From: Nostoc sp. CHAB 5834
Lineage (GTDB): Bacteria; Cyanobacteriota; Cyanobacteriia; Cyanobacteriales; Nostocaceae
Assembly (NCBI GenBank): GCA_020829485.1
Contig: JAIVFU010000066.1
Span: 1 to 37,281 of the forward strand
Direction of reading: 5' to 3'
DNA: 37,281 bases
Position 1 is the first letter of the stretch. Each line of letters opens with the position of its first letter. Below are positions 22,657 through 29,790 of the stretch, in pieces. The notes under the pieces were generated by a model. It was not told where the DNA came from and did no database searches. It worked only from the letters and a program-made list of their open reading frames with translations. Made by a program: the position numbers and the translations under genes.

Positions 22657-23048
22657 TGAATCGTTCACAAGCTTTTAGTTTGGGGAGTTCTATCGAACCA
22701 GACAGCATTTATGTTGATTTTGCCGTCACGAAATCAGAACTAGCGCGACTGTTAGACGTTACTAGACCAACTGTTTGGAAATGGGACAAGATTGCATACT
22801 TTGCCCTTGAAAGCTACCGGGAAGCCTACCCCATCCAGACGGACAAAGCTAAACGCCAGCTGTGCGAACGGGATAAAGAAGTCCCTCTAAGCCCTTACCA
22901 AGTATGGGTATTGAGCCGTATCAAGTCCCTGATGAACTCGCTGCGAATTGCCGCCAGAGTAAAAGCCTATATTCGTGGCAACCCTCATCACTTCTCAGTT
23001 TCTAACTTCCAGTACAAATCCAATCAAGTTTTTCACAAAGGAGCATAA
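22656..23048 (+). CDS. HTH protein, first gene of the transfer-like operon
   Basis: 130 residues. Residues about 26-50 (VTKSELARLLDVTRPTVWKWDK) form a helix-turn-helix of the MerR/Xre-like kind. The rest is mostly charged and includes KRQLCERDKEVPLSPYQVWVLSRIKSLMNSL, which may be a second helical unit. It opens a run of eleven same-strand genes ending in a coupling-type ATPase at 28020. Three direct repeats precede its start, so it probably autoregulates. No exact family name is possible from sequence. Confidence 0.85.
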   Translation: MNRSQAFSLGSSIEPDSIYVDFAVTKSELARLLDVTRPTVWKWDKIAYFALESYREAYPIQTDKAKRQLCERDKEVPLSPYQVWVLSRIKSLMNSLRIAARVKAYIRGNPHHFSVSNFQYKSNQVFHKGA

Positions 23049-23051
23049 ATC

Positions 23052-23591
23052 ATGGCTGATATCACCATCAAAAAAGCTGCTGTTGACCTGGGAATTGCTG
23101 AAGATGCCTACCGTTTCATGCTGGCTGACTTCATGCCAGATAACTTTGAGTCTGTCTCAAAAGTCCCGTTAGATGTGGCTGATTTGGTTACTAAGGCACT
23201 GCTTGCCAAGACAGAGGGTCAAGCACTCGCACCTATGGCGGATGACTCTAGCTTGTCCATATCAGACCAACACTCAATTATTTCTGGAGTTAACAACACT
23301 CTTGCAGACTTCTGTGAAAGCATTGTCATTGAGTCCCATAATCTAACGACTGCGATCGCATTTATCGCTGCCAAGCGTAACGCTGCAAATTTCCGGCATA
23401 CCTATGAATCTGTGTTTAGTGATGAGGTAGGTAAGTACGTTGACGAGCTGAGTCTGGCTCTAGCTATGACTGCTCAAAAAATCAATGACACCACACCCAA
23501 TGATTTTTTATCCCAACGGGGAATTACCCCGCGTCAACCCAGCACCAGCAAGGCAGTAGAGGAAATATTGAATCTAGCAGCAAATATTTAG
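23052..23591 (+). CDS. Hypothetical protein of transfer-like operon
   Basis: 179 residues, ATG three bases after the previous stop, with an AAAGGAG site ahead. It is largely helical: ADITIKKAAVDLGIAEDAYRFML could bind DNA like an HTH, and there is a central SLSISDQHSIISGVNNTLADFCESIVIESHNLTTAIAFIAAKRN helical region. No membrane segment or catalytic motif is visible. The gene order suggests it works with the HTH protein upstream. I do not recognise the family. Confidence 0.8.
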   Translation: MADITIKKAAVDLGIAEDAYRFMLADFMPDNFESVSKVPLDVADLVTKALLAKTEGQALAPMADDSSLSISDQHSIISGVNNTLADFCESIVIESHNLTTAIAFIAAKRNAANFRHTYESVFSDEVGKYVDELSLALAMTAQKINDTTPNDFLSQRGITPRQPSTSKAVEEILNLAANI

Positions 23592-23665
23592 AATTTGCAT
23601 CAAAGCTGGCATTGTCAAATCATCGGTTTCTATTTCTTTTGCACTTCATTTCAAAGGAAAGAAAA

Positions 23666-23809
23666 ATGCATTTACTTACAGAAGTTTGTTTTTATTCTGG
23701 TGTGGCTACCCTCTCCCTAATTGGTGGTGTAGCTGCTTGTATATCGCCTTTGGGAGTTGGGTTATTTACTGTGGGCTTAGTAATGTATGTCAACCAAAAC
23801 AAACAATAA
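23666..23809 (+). CDS. 47-residue membrane peptide
   Basis: ATG at 23666 is preferred because AAAGGAAAG precedes it; an upstream non-ATG start at 23612 has no site. The product is MHLLTEVCFYSGVATLSLIG, then GVAACISPLGVGLFTVGLVM, YVNQNKQ: one long hydrophobic, Gly-rich segment or two short membrane helices. It is similar in size to pilin-like or pore subunits such as VirB2 or VirB3, but no specific match is claimed. Confidence 0.65.
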   Translation: MHLLTEVCFYSGVATLSLIGGVAACISPLGVGLFTVGLVMYVNQNKQ

Positions 23810-24044
23810 TAGGGACAAATTAGAGTCTGATTATCAGTGGCTTGCTTTTAAAATCCGCCCAGTTGTTCTAATAGCTTGCATCACAATTCCTAGTTTCTTT
23901 GGAGCTTATATCTATGCAGCAAGTTTTGACTGTAGAGCAAATTTTAGCAATGCTCAAAGGGAAAGAAGAGAGTTTGAGGATGTTGAGGGCAACACCAGAG
24001 TACATGAGATTGGAAGCGTCAGAACGATTCACTACGTCAAATGA
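23787..24044 (+). CDS. Small membrane ORF overlapping next gene
   Basis: 85 residues; the ATG at 23787 overlaps the previous gene by 23 bases. A membrane helix at about residues 25-45 (RPVVLIACITIPSFFGAYIYAA) is convincing. The last 40 residues, however, lie in DNA shared with the gene at 23914-24165, which reads as a good protein in another frame. Either the two genes overlap by 131 bases or this ORF is a truncated membrane protein whose end is noise. No family recognised. Confidence 0.45.
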   Translation: MSTKTNNNRDKLESDYQWLAFKIRPVVLIACITIPSFFGAYIYAASFDCRANFSNAQRERREFEDVEGNTRVHEIGSVRTIHYVK

Positions 24045-24165
24045 CCTCCGCCTCGGTGACGCAATTCAGGCACTCTTCGAGATTCACGAAGCCATCCTAA
24101 ATATCGAGTTATATTCCCAAGTCGAGGGACAACCTTATGCTTTCAACGACAGCCTTACAGCGTAA
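23914..24165 (+). CDS. Small helical hypothetical protein
   Basis: 83 residues from ATG at 23914, chosen because TTTGGAG sits about ten bases upstream. The sequence MQQVLTVEQILAMLKGKEES, then LRMLRATPEYMRLEASERFT and AIQALFEIHEAILNIELYSQ is compact and helical, with no membrane part. It overlaps the membrane ORF at 23787-24044 and the gene at 24137 on the same strand. The dense overlap suggests one polycistronic message. Function unknown. Confidence 0.65.
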   Translation: MQQVLTVEQILAMLKGKEESLRMLRATPEYMRLEASERFTTSNDLRLGDAIQALFEIHEAILNIELYSQVEGQPYAFNDSLTA

Positions 24166-24331
24166 CCATTTGTACGAATTCCGTGGTCAACAACTCCGCT
24201 ACAGCCATCGCTCTAATTGTCGAGTCAATGCCCCTTTCATTTTCAATGACTCAAAGGGCAGGCGCAAGGAACTAAGCCAAACCCAAGTGCAGAGAGAGGT
24301 TTTTGAATTAAATGAGTTTTGTGAGAACTGA
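24137..24331 (+). CDS. Small hypothetical protein with beta-rich look
   Basis: 64 residues, ATG at 24137, 29 bases inside the preceding gene. The sequence has HLYEFRGQQLRYSHRSNCRV, APFIFND, and ELSQTQVQREVFELNEF. I recall similar short cyanobacterial proteins (strand-rich, ending LS-TQV-RE), often in plasmid transfer-like clusters, but cannot name a family. It may be a small SH3-like or adaptor protein. Confidence 0.6.
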   Translation: MLSTTALQRNHLYEFRGQQLRYSHRSNCRVNAPFIFNDSKGRRKELSQTQVQREVFELNEFCEN

Positions 24332-24431
24332 TGATGAAGCGATCGCACGAGCCGCCAAGCACAGCGATCGCTCCACAGAGTATGTATCTCTCGCCGCAAA
24401 ACGAAAAGTACACAAGGATTCTAACAAATGA
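24312..24431 (+). CDS. 39-residue coupled peptide
   Basis: It starts at ATG 24312, inside the end of the previous gene, and its TGA overlaps the next start as ATGA at 24428. The product is MSFVRTDDEAIARAAKHSDR, then STEYVSLAAKRKVHKDSNK: a short, charged, helical peptide. Perfect coupling at both ends makes it more likely real than chance, though its function is unknown. The DNA includes two HIP1 octamers, which bias codons. Confidence 0.5.
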   Translation: MSFVRTDDEAIARAAKHSDRSTEYVSLAAKRKVHKDSNK

Positions 24432-24871
24432 CACTTGACTACAGAAATCCCAACGATTGGGGACGCTCACCTCTGACTGACTCCGCCCTAAGAAAGCAGC
24501 AATTCAAAGCGGAAAATCCTGAACAATGGGCAGCAATGATTGAGTCCGATATTGAAGCACTCTCCACACCGCAATTCGAGGGTGAAGATTACCCACCTTT
24601 CACCGGAACGGAATTCTTAGCAACTCATTCAACCATTGATGACCATCCATACTCTGCTGCATTTGGTCAATTCTTGGGTAATGGTATTGACGCGGACATT
24701 GCAAATATTCTGGCGTTTGGCTCTAACCGATTTGATTTAATCTCTGAAGATTTGGACGACCCTGTAAGGCAATTAGCAACGAGAATTTATAACCGATTTG
24801 AAGACATGGGTTATTGGGATGAAGTGCCAGAATCGGACGATGATATCAACTACGACAACATACCTTATTAG
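24428..24871 (+). CDS. Acidic hypothetical protein
   Basis: 147 residues. It is strongly acidic toward the C-terminus (MGYWDEVPESDDDINYDNIPY) and Trp/Tyr-rich. The N-terminus (MTLDYRNPNDWGRSPLTDSA) has no signal peptide or membrane segment. It contains a central PPFTGTEFLATHSTIDDHPYSAAFGQFLG and ends with a stop, then GGAG ahead of the next gene. It belongs to the transfer-like operon by spacing. Family not recognised. Confidence 0.75.
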   Translation: MTLDYRNPNDWGRSPLTDSALRKQQFKAENPEQWAAMIESDIEALSTPQFEGEDYPPFTGTEFLATHSTIDDHPYSAAFGQFLGNGIDADIANILAFGSNRFDLISEDLDDPVRQLATRIYNRFEDMGYWDEVPESDDDINYDNIPY

Positions 24872-24883
24872 GAGAATAACGCA

Positions 24884-25600
24884 ATGGACTTTACAATACG
24901 TAATCCGGTAGTTGGCCATAGTTCACATATTGATGAAAAAGCGCAATCTTGGGGAGGGTTTGAGTCTGATATTCTGGGGTATCTTTCGGATATAAATAAA
25001 CTCGAACAGTTCGCTGATTATGCGAATAATGCCCAAGAATTATCTGACCGATTAGAGCCATTTTTGGACAACGCCAAGGTGGTCTTTGAGGCAATGGAGA
25101 AGTTGACCAAAGGGCAAGTAACTTGGACTGAACTTCGTAAACAATACGGCTCTCATGTAGCGGGTGCTATCGCCAAAATTCGCAAACTAAACTCCGAATT
25201 CGATTCGGAGATGAGTAAGATAGATGCCCAAGATAGAGCCGACTTGTTGCGAATTGATCAGAAACGTAAGCACGGACTAGCCGAAGTTGCAGCCCAATTA
25301 CACCATGATTTGCAAGCAGAACTGTGGCGGCATGAAAACAAGATAAGTGGGATAGAAAACAGGCAAGTTGTGCAAGCAGAGAGACAAGCCATCACAACAG
25401 GATTGAGAGAGAAACGCCAACAACTTTTAGCCCGTGCGAGGTATGGTTCACGGGCACTGGAGCCAAATCAAACACCCCAGGAAGTCATACCAATTCAACA
25501 CACTAGTTCTGCACCATCTTCTAGTGTTTCAGCAACAGGAACAGTTCGCGGTTGGGGTGCAATGTTGGGTAACTTGTGGCAAAAGTTGGGCGACCGATAA
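24884..25600 (+). CDS. Coiled-coil hypothetical protein
   Basis: 238 residues, ATG 12 bases after the preceding stop with AGGAGAATAACGC as the binding site. Residues about 36-210 are predicted helical and coiled coil: LEQFADYANNAQELSDRLE, then SEFDSEMSKIDAQDRADLLR and HHDLQAELWRHENKISGIEN. The C-terminal 40 residues are Ser/Thr/Pro-rich and end in a Trp/Gly-rich GWGAMLGNLWQKLGDR. The shape suits a scaffold or tether between the membrane proteins and the ATPase. No known family. Confidence 0.8.
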   Translation: MDFTIRNPVVGHSSHIDEKAQSWGGFESDILGYLSDINKLEQFADYANNAQELSDRLEPFLDNAKVVFEAMEKLTKGQVTWTELRKQYGSHVAGAIAKIRKLNSEFDSEMSKIDAQDRADLLRIDQKRKHGLAEVAAQLHHDLQAELWRHENKISGIENRQVVQAERQAITTGLREKRQQLLARARYGSRALEPNQTPQEVIPIQHTSSAPSSSVSATGTVRGWGAMLGNLWQKLGDR

Positions 25601-25624
25601 CTATTAGTTAAAAGGATAAGGCTG

Positions 25625-26173
25625 ATGCTAGTAAGGAAACGAAATGAAGATCCTCATAGCGTCAGCCCTTTTTTGCATGAAGGGCTGGCACAGAAATCAC
25701 AACAACATCAGCAGCAGAAACAACCCGAACAGTTACCACCACTGCCAGAAAATAACCGAGGTCGGACATTTAGACGTGCTGGTAATGCTTGTGAGATTGT
25801 CGCTGGCAGTTGTTTAAATAGTGCAGTTATTTTCACTTTTCATTTATTGCAAGTTCACCCTGTTGGAATGTTTATTGCTGTTGGCACTGCACATCTGTAT
25901 TTTACTGCCACTGCAACAGGTGAAGGGTTCAATAATTTCGTTACTAATTTAATGACTGGTTGCAGTGCATCACTGGCGTTATTATGTGCGCTTTCTGACC
26001 CGATTAGTGAATGGAATGAAGCTCGGACTTCCACACAAACAGCTAATACTTCAATTGAAAAGATGTATCAGCCCAAAACTGCTGATTATTCAAGTTGGGG
26101 CAGTGGTGCTGGTGTGGCGATATTCGTAGCACTATTAATGATTTTTCTATTTGGTGGTAGTCAGAGGAAATGA
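25625..26173 (+). CDS. Multi-pass membrane protein of transfer-like operon
   Basis: 182 residues; AAAGGATAAGG lies ahead of the ATG. The N-terminal 60 residues are Gln/Pro-rich (KSQQHQQQKQPEQLPPLPEN) and cytoplasmic. Three to four hydrophobic segments follow: ACEIVAGSCLNSAVIFTFHLL, HPVGMFIAVGTAHLYFTATA, LMTGCSASLALLCAL and GAGVAIFVALLMIFLFGG. The stop overlaps the ATPase start as ATGA, so the membrane protein and the ATPase are made together and probably touch. It could be the membrane anchor of the coupling ATPase. Confidence 0.85.
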   Translation: MLVRKRNEDPHSVSPFLHEGLAQKSQQHQQQKQPEQLPPLPENNRGRTFRRAGNACEIVAGSCLNSAVIFTFHLLQVHPVGMFIAVGTAHLYFTATATGEGFNNFVTNLMTGCSASLALLCALSDPISEWNEARTSTQTANTSIEKMYQPKTADYSSWGSGAGVAIFVALLMIFLFGGSQRK

Positions 26174-28020
26174 ATTATTTAACCGACAAACATAAACAGT
26201 TATCCGAGTCGCAACAATCGGGTTTAATGTTGTGGTTTGGTCGTCTGCCAATGGACAAGAAAGCTGTTGCAATTGGGCTGAGTTTAACTGTGGGTATTAG
26301 CTCGGCTGCGATGGCGTGGAAAGGGGAGTCAAGTGACCGCATTTATTTCTGCGTTCGGACTCCCCAGAAAAAATTGGTATGTCAGGATCAGAATAACAGA
26401 CCATTCCGCATGACCCCCCATTACTGGGAGCAATGGAAACAAGAAGGAATGCCCCGGCAGGTTGTCAGAGATGCAGCAACCGGAATTAACGGACTGGTGA
26501 AAGCGACCAACCCATGCAAACCGTTTTGGGCGTTTGGCGGATTCCTGGGGTTTGCGCTAGCTGGGTGGATGTTGCGCCATTGTCAAAATGAGGAGAAGCA
26601 GAGAGCAGTTTTTGAAGACATTGCCCTTCATCGGGATGCTGCAAAAGCAGAGATGGCCGCACGTTCCGAGTTGTTAGAGAGTTACCGAGACGTTGCGATC
26701 GCAGAAGTTCAACTACAAGCTGACCTGGATCTAGTCGCTAATGATCGCACTGTGGATATCCAAAAAGCTGAGATTTACGCCCACACGGAAATTGAAGTTA
26801 CGCAGATGGAGGCAACTGACGCAATTTTCTCGGCGCAGACGGCGGGGATGACAGAAGAACAGAAGGCGGAGTACATTAAACAGCTTCGTGAGACGAAAAC
26901 GCCTTATCTACAAGGGAGTCAGACTTTACAGGGGACGATTGACCCCAACGATAAGGTTACTGGGGCAGACAACCAAGCGATCGCTCCCACTGACAAATAT
27001 CGCTGGATTAACAACACCATCGGCTACCCCACTTTGATATTTGGTGGCATGGGTGCGGGTAAATCATGGACTACCAGAGAGATTATTTGGCATAAGCGTA
27101 CTGCTGGCTGGAATCAAATCTTTGTACTTGACCCACATGGTACTGAAGTCGAATGGCGGGGGGTAAACCTGATTACTGGCTACAGGGAAATAGCCGACTT
27201 TATGCAATGGTACATGGCGGAAATGCGCCGCCGTTACAAAGCCTATCGTGAAAGCGGAATGGTTGAGGAGCAATGGACGCAACACTTAAGAGACACAAAC
27301 CAACATTTCTGTGTAGTCGCTGAGGAGTTTACAACTTGGACAGATAACATTGTTGAGCCAATGCCAGACGATTGTGATGATGAAAAATGGAAGCCCGACC
27401 CTGATTTTATTGGTAAATGGTTTCGCTGTGCCATGACCGAATCTCGCAAACAATTAATGATTCCTTTGTTCGTGGCTCACGACCGCACAATGGAAATCTT
27501 AGCTAAAGCCAAAGGATTATCAAAACTTCGAGATGCGGCATTGCTAGAAGTAGAACTAATCGCAACTATTGACCCAATCACCACAGAAGCTAAAGCTAGT
27601 GGTAAAGGAGCAATTAAATTACCTGGGCATGGGCAATGGATTGATATTGAATTGCCTAAACTTGACCACAAGCGAATTGATTTTCGGCTTGATAAACCTG
27701 TGACCAGTAATGAACCGCCAACAATCGATAAAGCCACTTTAGAGCGCATCTATGAACTGGAATTCAATCTTGGTAGCAAGGCAGATAATACCCAAAGTGA
27801 GCCGAATAAATTATCACCTCAGGCGCAAAAGCTGTATGAATATCTCACCAGAACTGAACGAATAGAAGCTGATGTTCGAGAGTTCAAAGGCAACTTTAAA
27901 GTGGCTGGTGAAAGATTCACTGTTGAGCTAATCAAGGGCTGGATGTACGAGATTGTTGGGGCTGGTTTAGCCGATTGGATTGGTGAAGGAATCATTAAGC
28001 TATCCCAAGAAAAAGAATGA
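26170..28020 (+). CDS. FtsK/VirD4-like DNA-pumping ATPase (coupling protein-like)
   Basis: 616 residues. Two N-terminal hydrophobic segments (AVAIGLSLTVGISSAAMAW at about 37-55 and FWAFGGFLGFALAGWML at about 118-134) anchor it. The HerA/FtsK ATPase core begins near residue 280: Walker A GGMGAGKSW at 292-300, QIFVLDPHGTEVEW, a Walker B-like FCVVAEEFTTW near 380-390, and a C-terminal sensor-type TESRKQLMIPLFVAHDRTME. Helical C-terminus (LSPQAQKLYEYLTRTERIEA, FKVAGERFT). This resembles type IV coupling proteins that move relaxase-bound DNA. No VirB4, VirB6 or other channel gene is visible. The gene closes the eleven-gene operon. Confidence 0.92.
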   Translation: MNYLTDKHKQLSESQQSGLMLWFGRLPMDKKAVAIGLSLTVGISSAAMAWKGESSDRIYFCVRTPQKKLVCQDQNNRPFRMTPHYWEQWKQEGMPRQVVRDAATGINGLVKATNPCKPFWAFGGFLGFALAGWMLRHCQNEEKQRAVFEDIALHRDAAKAEMAARSELLESYRDVAIAEVQLQADLDLVANDRTVDIQKAEIYAHTEIEVTQMEATDAIFSAQTAGMTEEQKAEYIKQLRETKTPYLQGSQTLQGTIDPNDKVTGADNQAIAPTDKYRWINNTIGYPTLIFGGMGAGKSWTTREIIWHKRTAGWNQIFVLDPHGTEVEWRGVNLITGYREIADFMQWYMAEMRRRYKAYRESGMVEEQWTQHLRDTNQHFCVVAEEFTTWTDNIVEPMPDDCDDEKWKPDPDFIGKWFRCAMTESRKQLMIPLFVAHDRTMEILAKAKGLSKLRDAALLEVELIATIDPITTEAKASGKGAIKLPGHGQWIDIELPKLDHKRIDFRLDKPVTSNEPPTIDKATLERIYELEFNLGSKADNTQSEPNKLSPQAQKLYEYLTRTERIEADVREFKGNFKVAGERFTVELIKGWMYEIVGAGLADWIGEGIIKLSQEKE

Positions 28021-28022
28021 TG

Positions 28023-28196
28023 GTGTCTGGCCGAAGGGATGTAAAAACGGGGCAAAATGCGAGACATCAACCCCAGACACGGCAGACACCAAAAGCCTGA
28101 AACCCTTACATAGCTTAGACACTCATCGGACACCAGTTCAGACACCGCAAGACACCACGGCAAGGGTTGATGTCTTAATAATGTCTGCCAGACACG
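28023..28196. repeat. AGACAC-rich repeat cluster after the ATPase gene
   Basis: About eight copies of AGACA(C) on the plus strand (AGACATC, CAGACACGG, CAGACACC, TAGACACT, GGACACC, CAGACACC, AAGACACC, CAGACACG), plus GTGTCT, GATGTCT and ATGTCTG on the other strand. AGACATCAACCC at 28062-28073 and GGGTTGATGTCT at 28164-28175 make a 12-bp inverted repeat. The same type of sequence follows the broken ATPase copy at 29780-29876. It may be a binding site or a slippage tract. Confidence 0.75.
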
Positions 28197-28198
28197 AC

Positions 28199-28511
28199 TA
28201 ATTAATTTATTGAAATACCTGAATACTATGCACCCAATTGAGTTTAAGAAAAAGTGGCAATTAACTTATAACGAGCTAGCACTTGTCTTAGGTTACGAAA
28301 ATGATTTCACTGTCCGTTGCTGGGGGATAAATGGAGGGCACAAGCGCAATCCTCAAAAAGTGGTTTATGTAGCTTGTCGCCTTCTAGATGAAAAATGGTC
28401 AGATGAGGGGAAAGTTATAGATTCTTACCTTTGATAATTTCTCTTTGCGTCTCTGCTAATTAATTTATTGAAATACCTGAATACTATGCACCCAATTGAG
28501 TTTAAGAAAAA
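28199..28511 (+). repeat. 258-bp tandem duplication start points
   Basis: CTAATTAATTTATTGAAATA and the following bases occur at 28199 and 28457, near-identical for about 55 bases, and the duplication continues through the HTH genes. The period is 258 bp. The conserved leader includes the start region of both genes, so promoter or binding site was copied with the gene. Confidence 0.85.
28228..28434 (+). CDS. HTH-like small protein, copy 1
   Basis: 68 residues from ATG at 28228; an in-frame TTG at 28210 is an alternative start but lacks a binding site, and the protein family I recall begins MHPIEFKKKW. The segment LTYNELALVLGYENDFTVRCW is a helix-turn-helix of the Xre/Cro-like type, followed by a basic stretch (GGHKRNPQKVVY) that could touch DNA. 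LLDEKW closes the fold. It is duplicated 258 bp on. Likely a small repressor; target unknown. Confidence 0.8.
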   Translation: MHPIEFKKKWQLTYNELALVLGYENDFTVRCWGINGGHKRNPQKVVYVACRLLDEKWSDEGKVIDSYL

Positions 28512-28692
28512 ATGGCAGTTAACTTACGACGAGCTTTCACTTGTCTTAGGTTATGAAGGTGATTATACCGTCCGTTCCTGGGGTACGAATGGAAGACACA
28601 AGCGCAATCCTCAAAATGTTGTTTATGTAGCTTGTCGCCTTCTAGATGAAAAATGGTCAACTCAGGGAAAACAAGTAAATTCTTACCTTTGA
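28486..28692 (+). CDS. HTH-like small protein, copy 2
   Basis: 68 residues from ATG at 28486, about 78% identical to copy 1. Differences cluster in the helix after the turn (LALVLGYENDFTVRCWGING to LSLVLGYEGDYTVRSWGTNG) and in the last residues. Retained reading frame in both copies argues that both are used. Changes at the putative recognition helix could give each a different DNA target. Confidence 0.8.
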   Translation: MHPIEFKKKWQLTYDELSLVLGYEGDYTVRSWGTNGRHKRNPQNVVYVACRLLDEKWSTQGKQVNSYL

Positions 28693-28767
28693 TGCTTGTG
28701 TGAGTCGGGACAATTATAGTCAACTGTTTAATCACCGCTTTTCAGAATTTATTCGGGAGAGAATCAC

Positions 28768-29175
28768 GTGTCTAACTCTGTTGAAAATTATTTAACTGTT
28801 GAGGGAAGTAATCAATCTGTGAAGGCGTTTTTTGAGCAAGCAAATACTAATCAAAGCTTATTTGATTTCCATGCTTTTGTACCAATGCCGCCAGATGTTT
28901 TTCAGGGTGATTTAGGAACGGAAGAAGAACAGATGTATCCAGGTGAACAAAATTGGTATGAATGGTCAATCTCAAACTGGGGTACAAGCACGAATGGATT
29001 CACAGTAGTACATCAACCTCCTTTTGTGCAGTTTAGAACCGTATGGAGTGTTCCTTTACCTGTTCTCTTGGCTGCCTCTGAACAATTTCCCGATTTAAAA
29101 TTTACAAATGAATGGATTGAGGAAACATTCTTAAGGCGGGAAGGTTCATTTTACAGAATGGTCAGATTTGGCTAG
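28768..29175 (+). CDS. Api92-like (ferredoxin-fold) protein
   Basis: 135 residues from GTG at 28768, with GGGAGAG ahead. The sequence MSNSVENYLTVEGSNQSVKA, then WYEWSISNWGTSTNG and FRTVWSVPLPVLLAASEQFPDL resembles the Api92-like/DUF1281 family common on phages and plasmids; the WSISNWGT motif is typical. These proteins have a ferredoxin-like fold of unknown biochemical role and are often near anti-defence or transfer genes. It follows the duplicated HTH genes by 75 bases. Confidence 0.82.
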   Translation: MSNSVENYLTVEGSNQSVKAFFEQANTNQSLFDFHAFVPMPPDVFQGDLGTEEEQMYPGEQNWYEWSISNWGTSTNGFTVVHQPPFVQFRTVWSVPLPVLLAASEQFPDLKFTNEWIEETFLRREGSFYRMVRFG

Positions 29176-29195
29176 ACGAATCAGAAATTTATGAG

Positions 29196-29447
29196 ATGTG
29201 GTCAAATAAACAATCAAAATATATTCACGCCTTGAATTTAAAGTATTGCAAATCAAAGTACATAACATATTTGAAAGAGTTTGCTCAAGAAGAAGGAGAT
29301 GATTCTCCTTATGTATTTTATCTAAATGCTAGTGATGGCATAGGTGCATTTTTGGGACTGGCTCATATAAGTAGGTTCTTATTAAAGAGCATTTCTAAGC
29401 GCACAACCAACCTGAAACCAATGGTTTGTGAAGATACTGAGTCCTAA
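29196..29447 (+). CDS. Hypothetical protein
   Basis: 83 residues, ATG 20 bases after the Api92-like stop. It is lysine-rich at the N-terminus (KQSKYIHALNLKYCKSKYITYLKEF) and has a hydrophobic middle (DGIGAFLGLAHISRFLL) that might be a short membrane or core helix. A second ATG in another frame at 29190 leads nowhere. The gene ends seven bases before a long inverted repeat. No family recognised; could be a fragment. Confidence 0.5.
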   Translation: MWSNKQSKYIHALNLKYCKSKYITYLKEFAQEEGDDSPYVFYLNASDGIGAFLGLAHISRFLLKSISKRTTNLKPMVCEDTES

Positions 29448-29453
29448 TTTTCA

Positions 29454-29532
29454 GGGGGTTTTGGAGTGTATGCCGGGCGATGATCCTGTCTTTTTATGAG
29501 TGGCTTTGTGACGGCATAGCTCCAAAACCCCC
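29454..29532. repeat. Long inverted repeat, 20-bp arms with one bulge
   Basis: GGGGGTTTTGGAG at 29454-29466 pairs with CTCCAAAACCCCC at 29520-29532; after a small bulge TATGCCG at 29469-29475 pairs with CGGCATA at 29512-29518. The loop is about 36 bases. The stem is long enough to form a strong terminator-like hairpin after the gene at 29447, though no T-run follows directly. It may also be the end of a small mobile element. Confidence 0.8.
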
Positions 29533-29550
29533 AATGTATTTTTTGATTGA

Positions 29551-29790
29551 CAAAAAGTAGTTTTAGGTGCGACTCTAGCCCTACCCCATGCCCAATCCCT
29601 GCTGCAATTCCTCCAGCGCACAGAAAGAACATCGGCAGTAATACAGGAGATACAGCCAAACTTTAAGGTAAAAGGTCAACGGTTCAGTTCAGAAGAATTA
29701 AAGCGACTGTTTAATGAGTTGGTTGAGAACAGTCTGGCCGTCTGGCTGGATGCCTCGACCATCGAAATCAGCCCTTCAGCAGACAGATAG
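29551..29790 (+). pseudogene. 3' fragment of a second FtsK/VirD4-like ATPase gene
   Basis: The plus strand reads QSLLQFLQRTERTSAVIQEI, then QPNFKVKGQRFSSEELKRLF and NELVENSLAVWLDASTIEIS to TAG at 29788-29790. This lines up along its length with the C-terminus of the intact ATPase at 26170-28020 (QKLYEYLTRTERIEADVREF, NFKVAGERFTVELIKGWMYE, IVGAGLADWIGEGIIKLS). The frame opens after TGA at 29548 and lacks a start and the ATPase core. Both tails are followed by AGACA-rich repeats. Confidence 0.82.
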
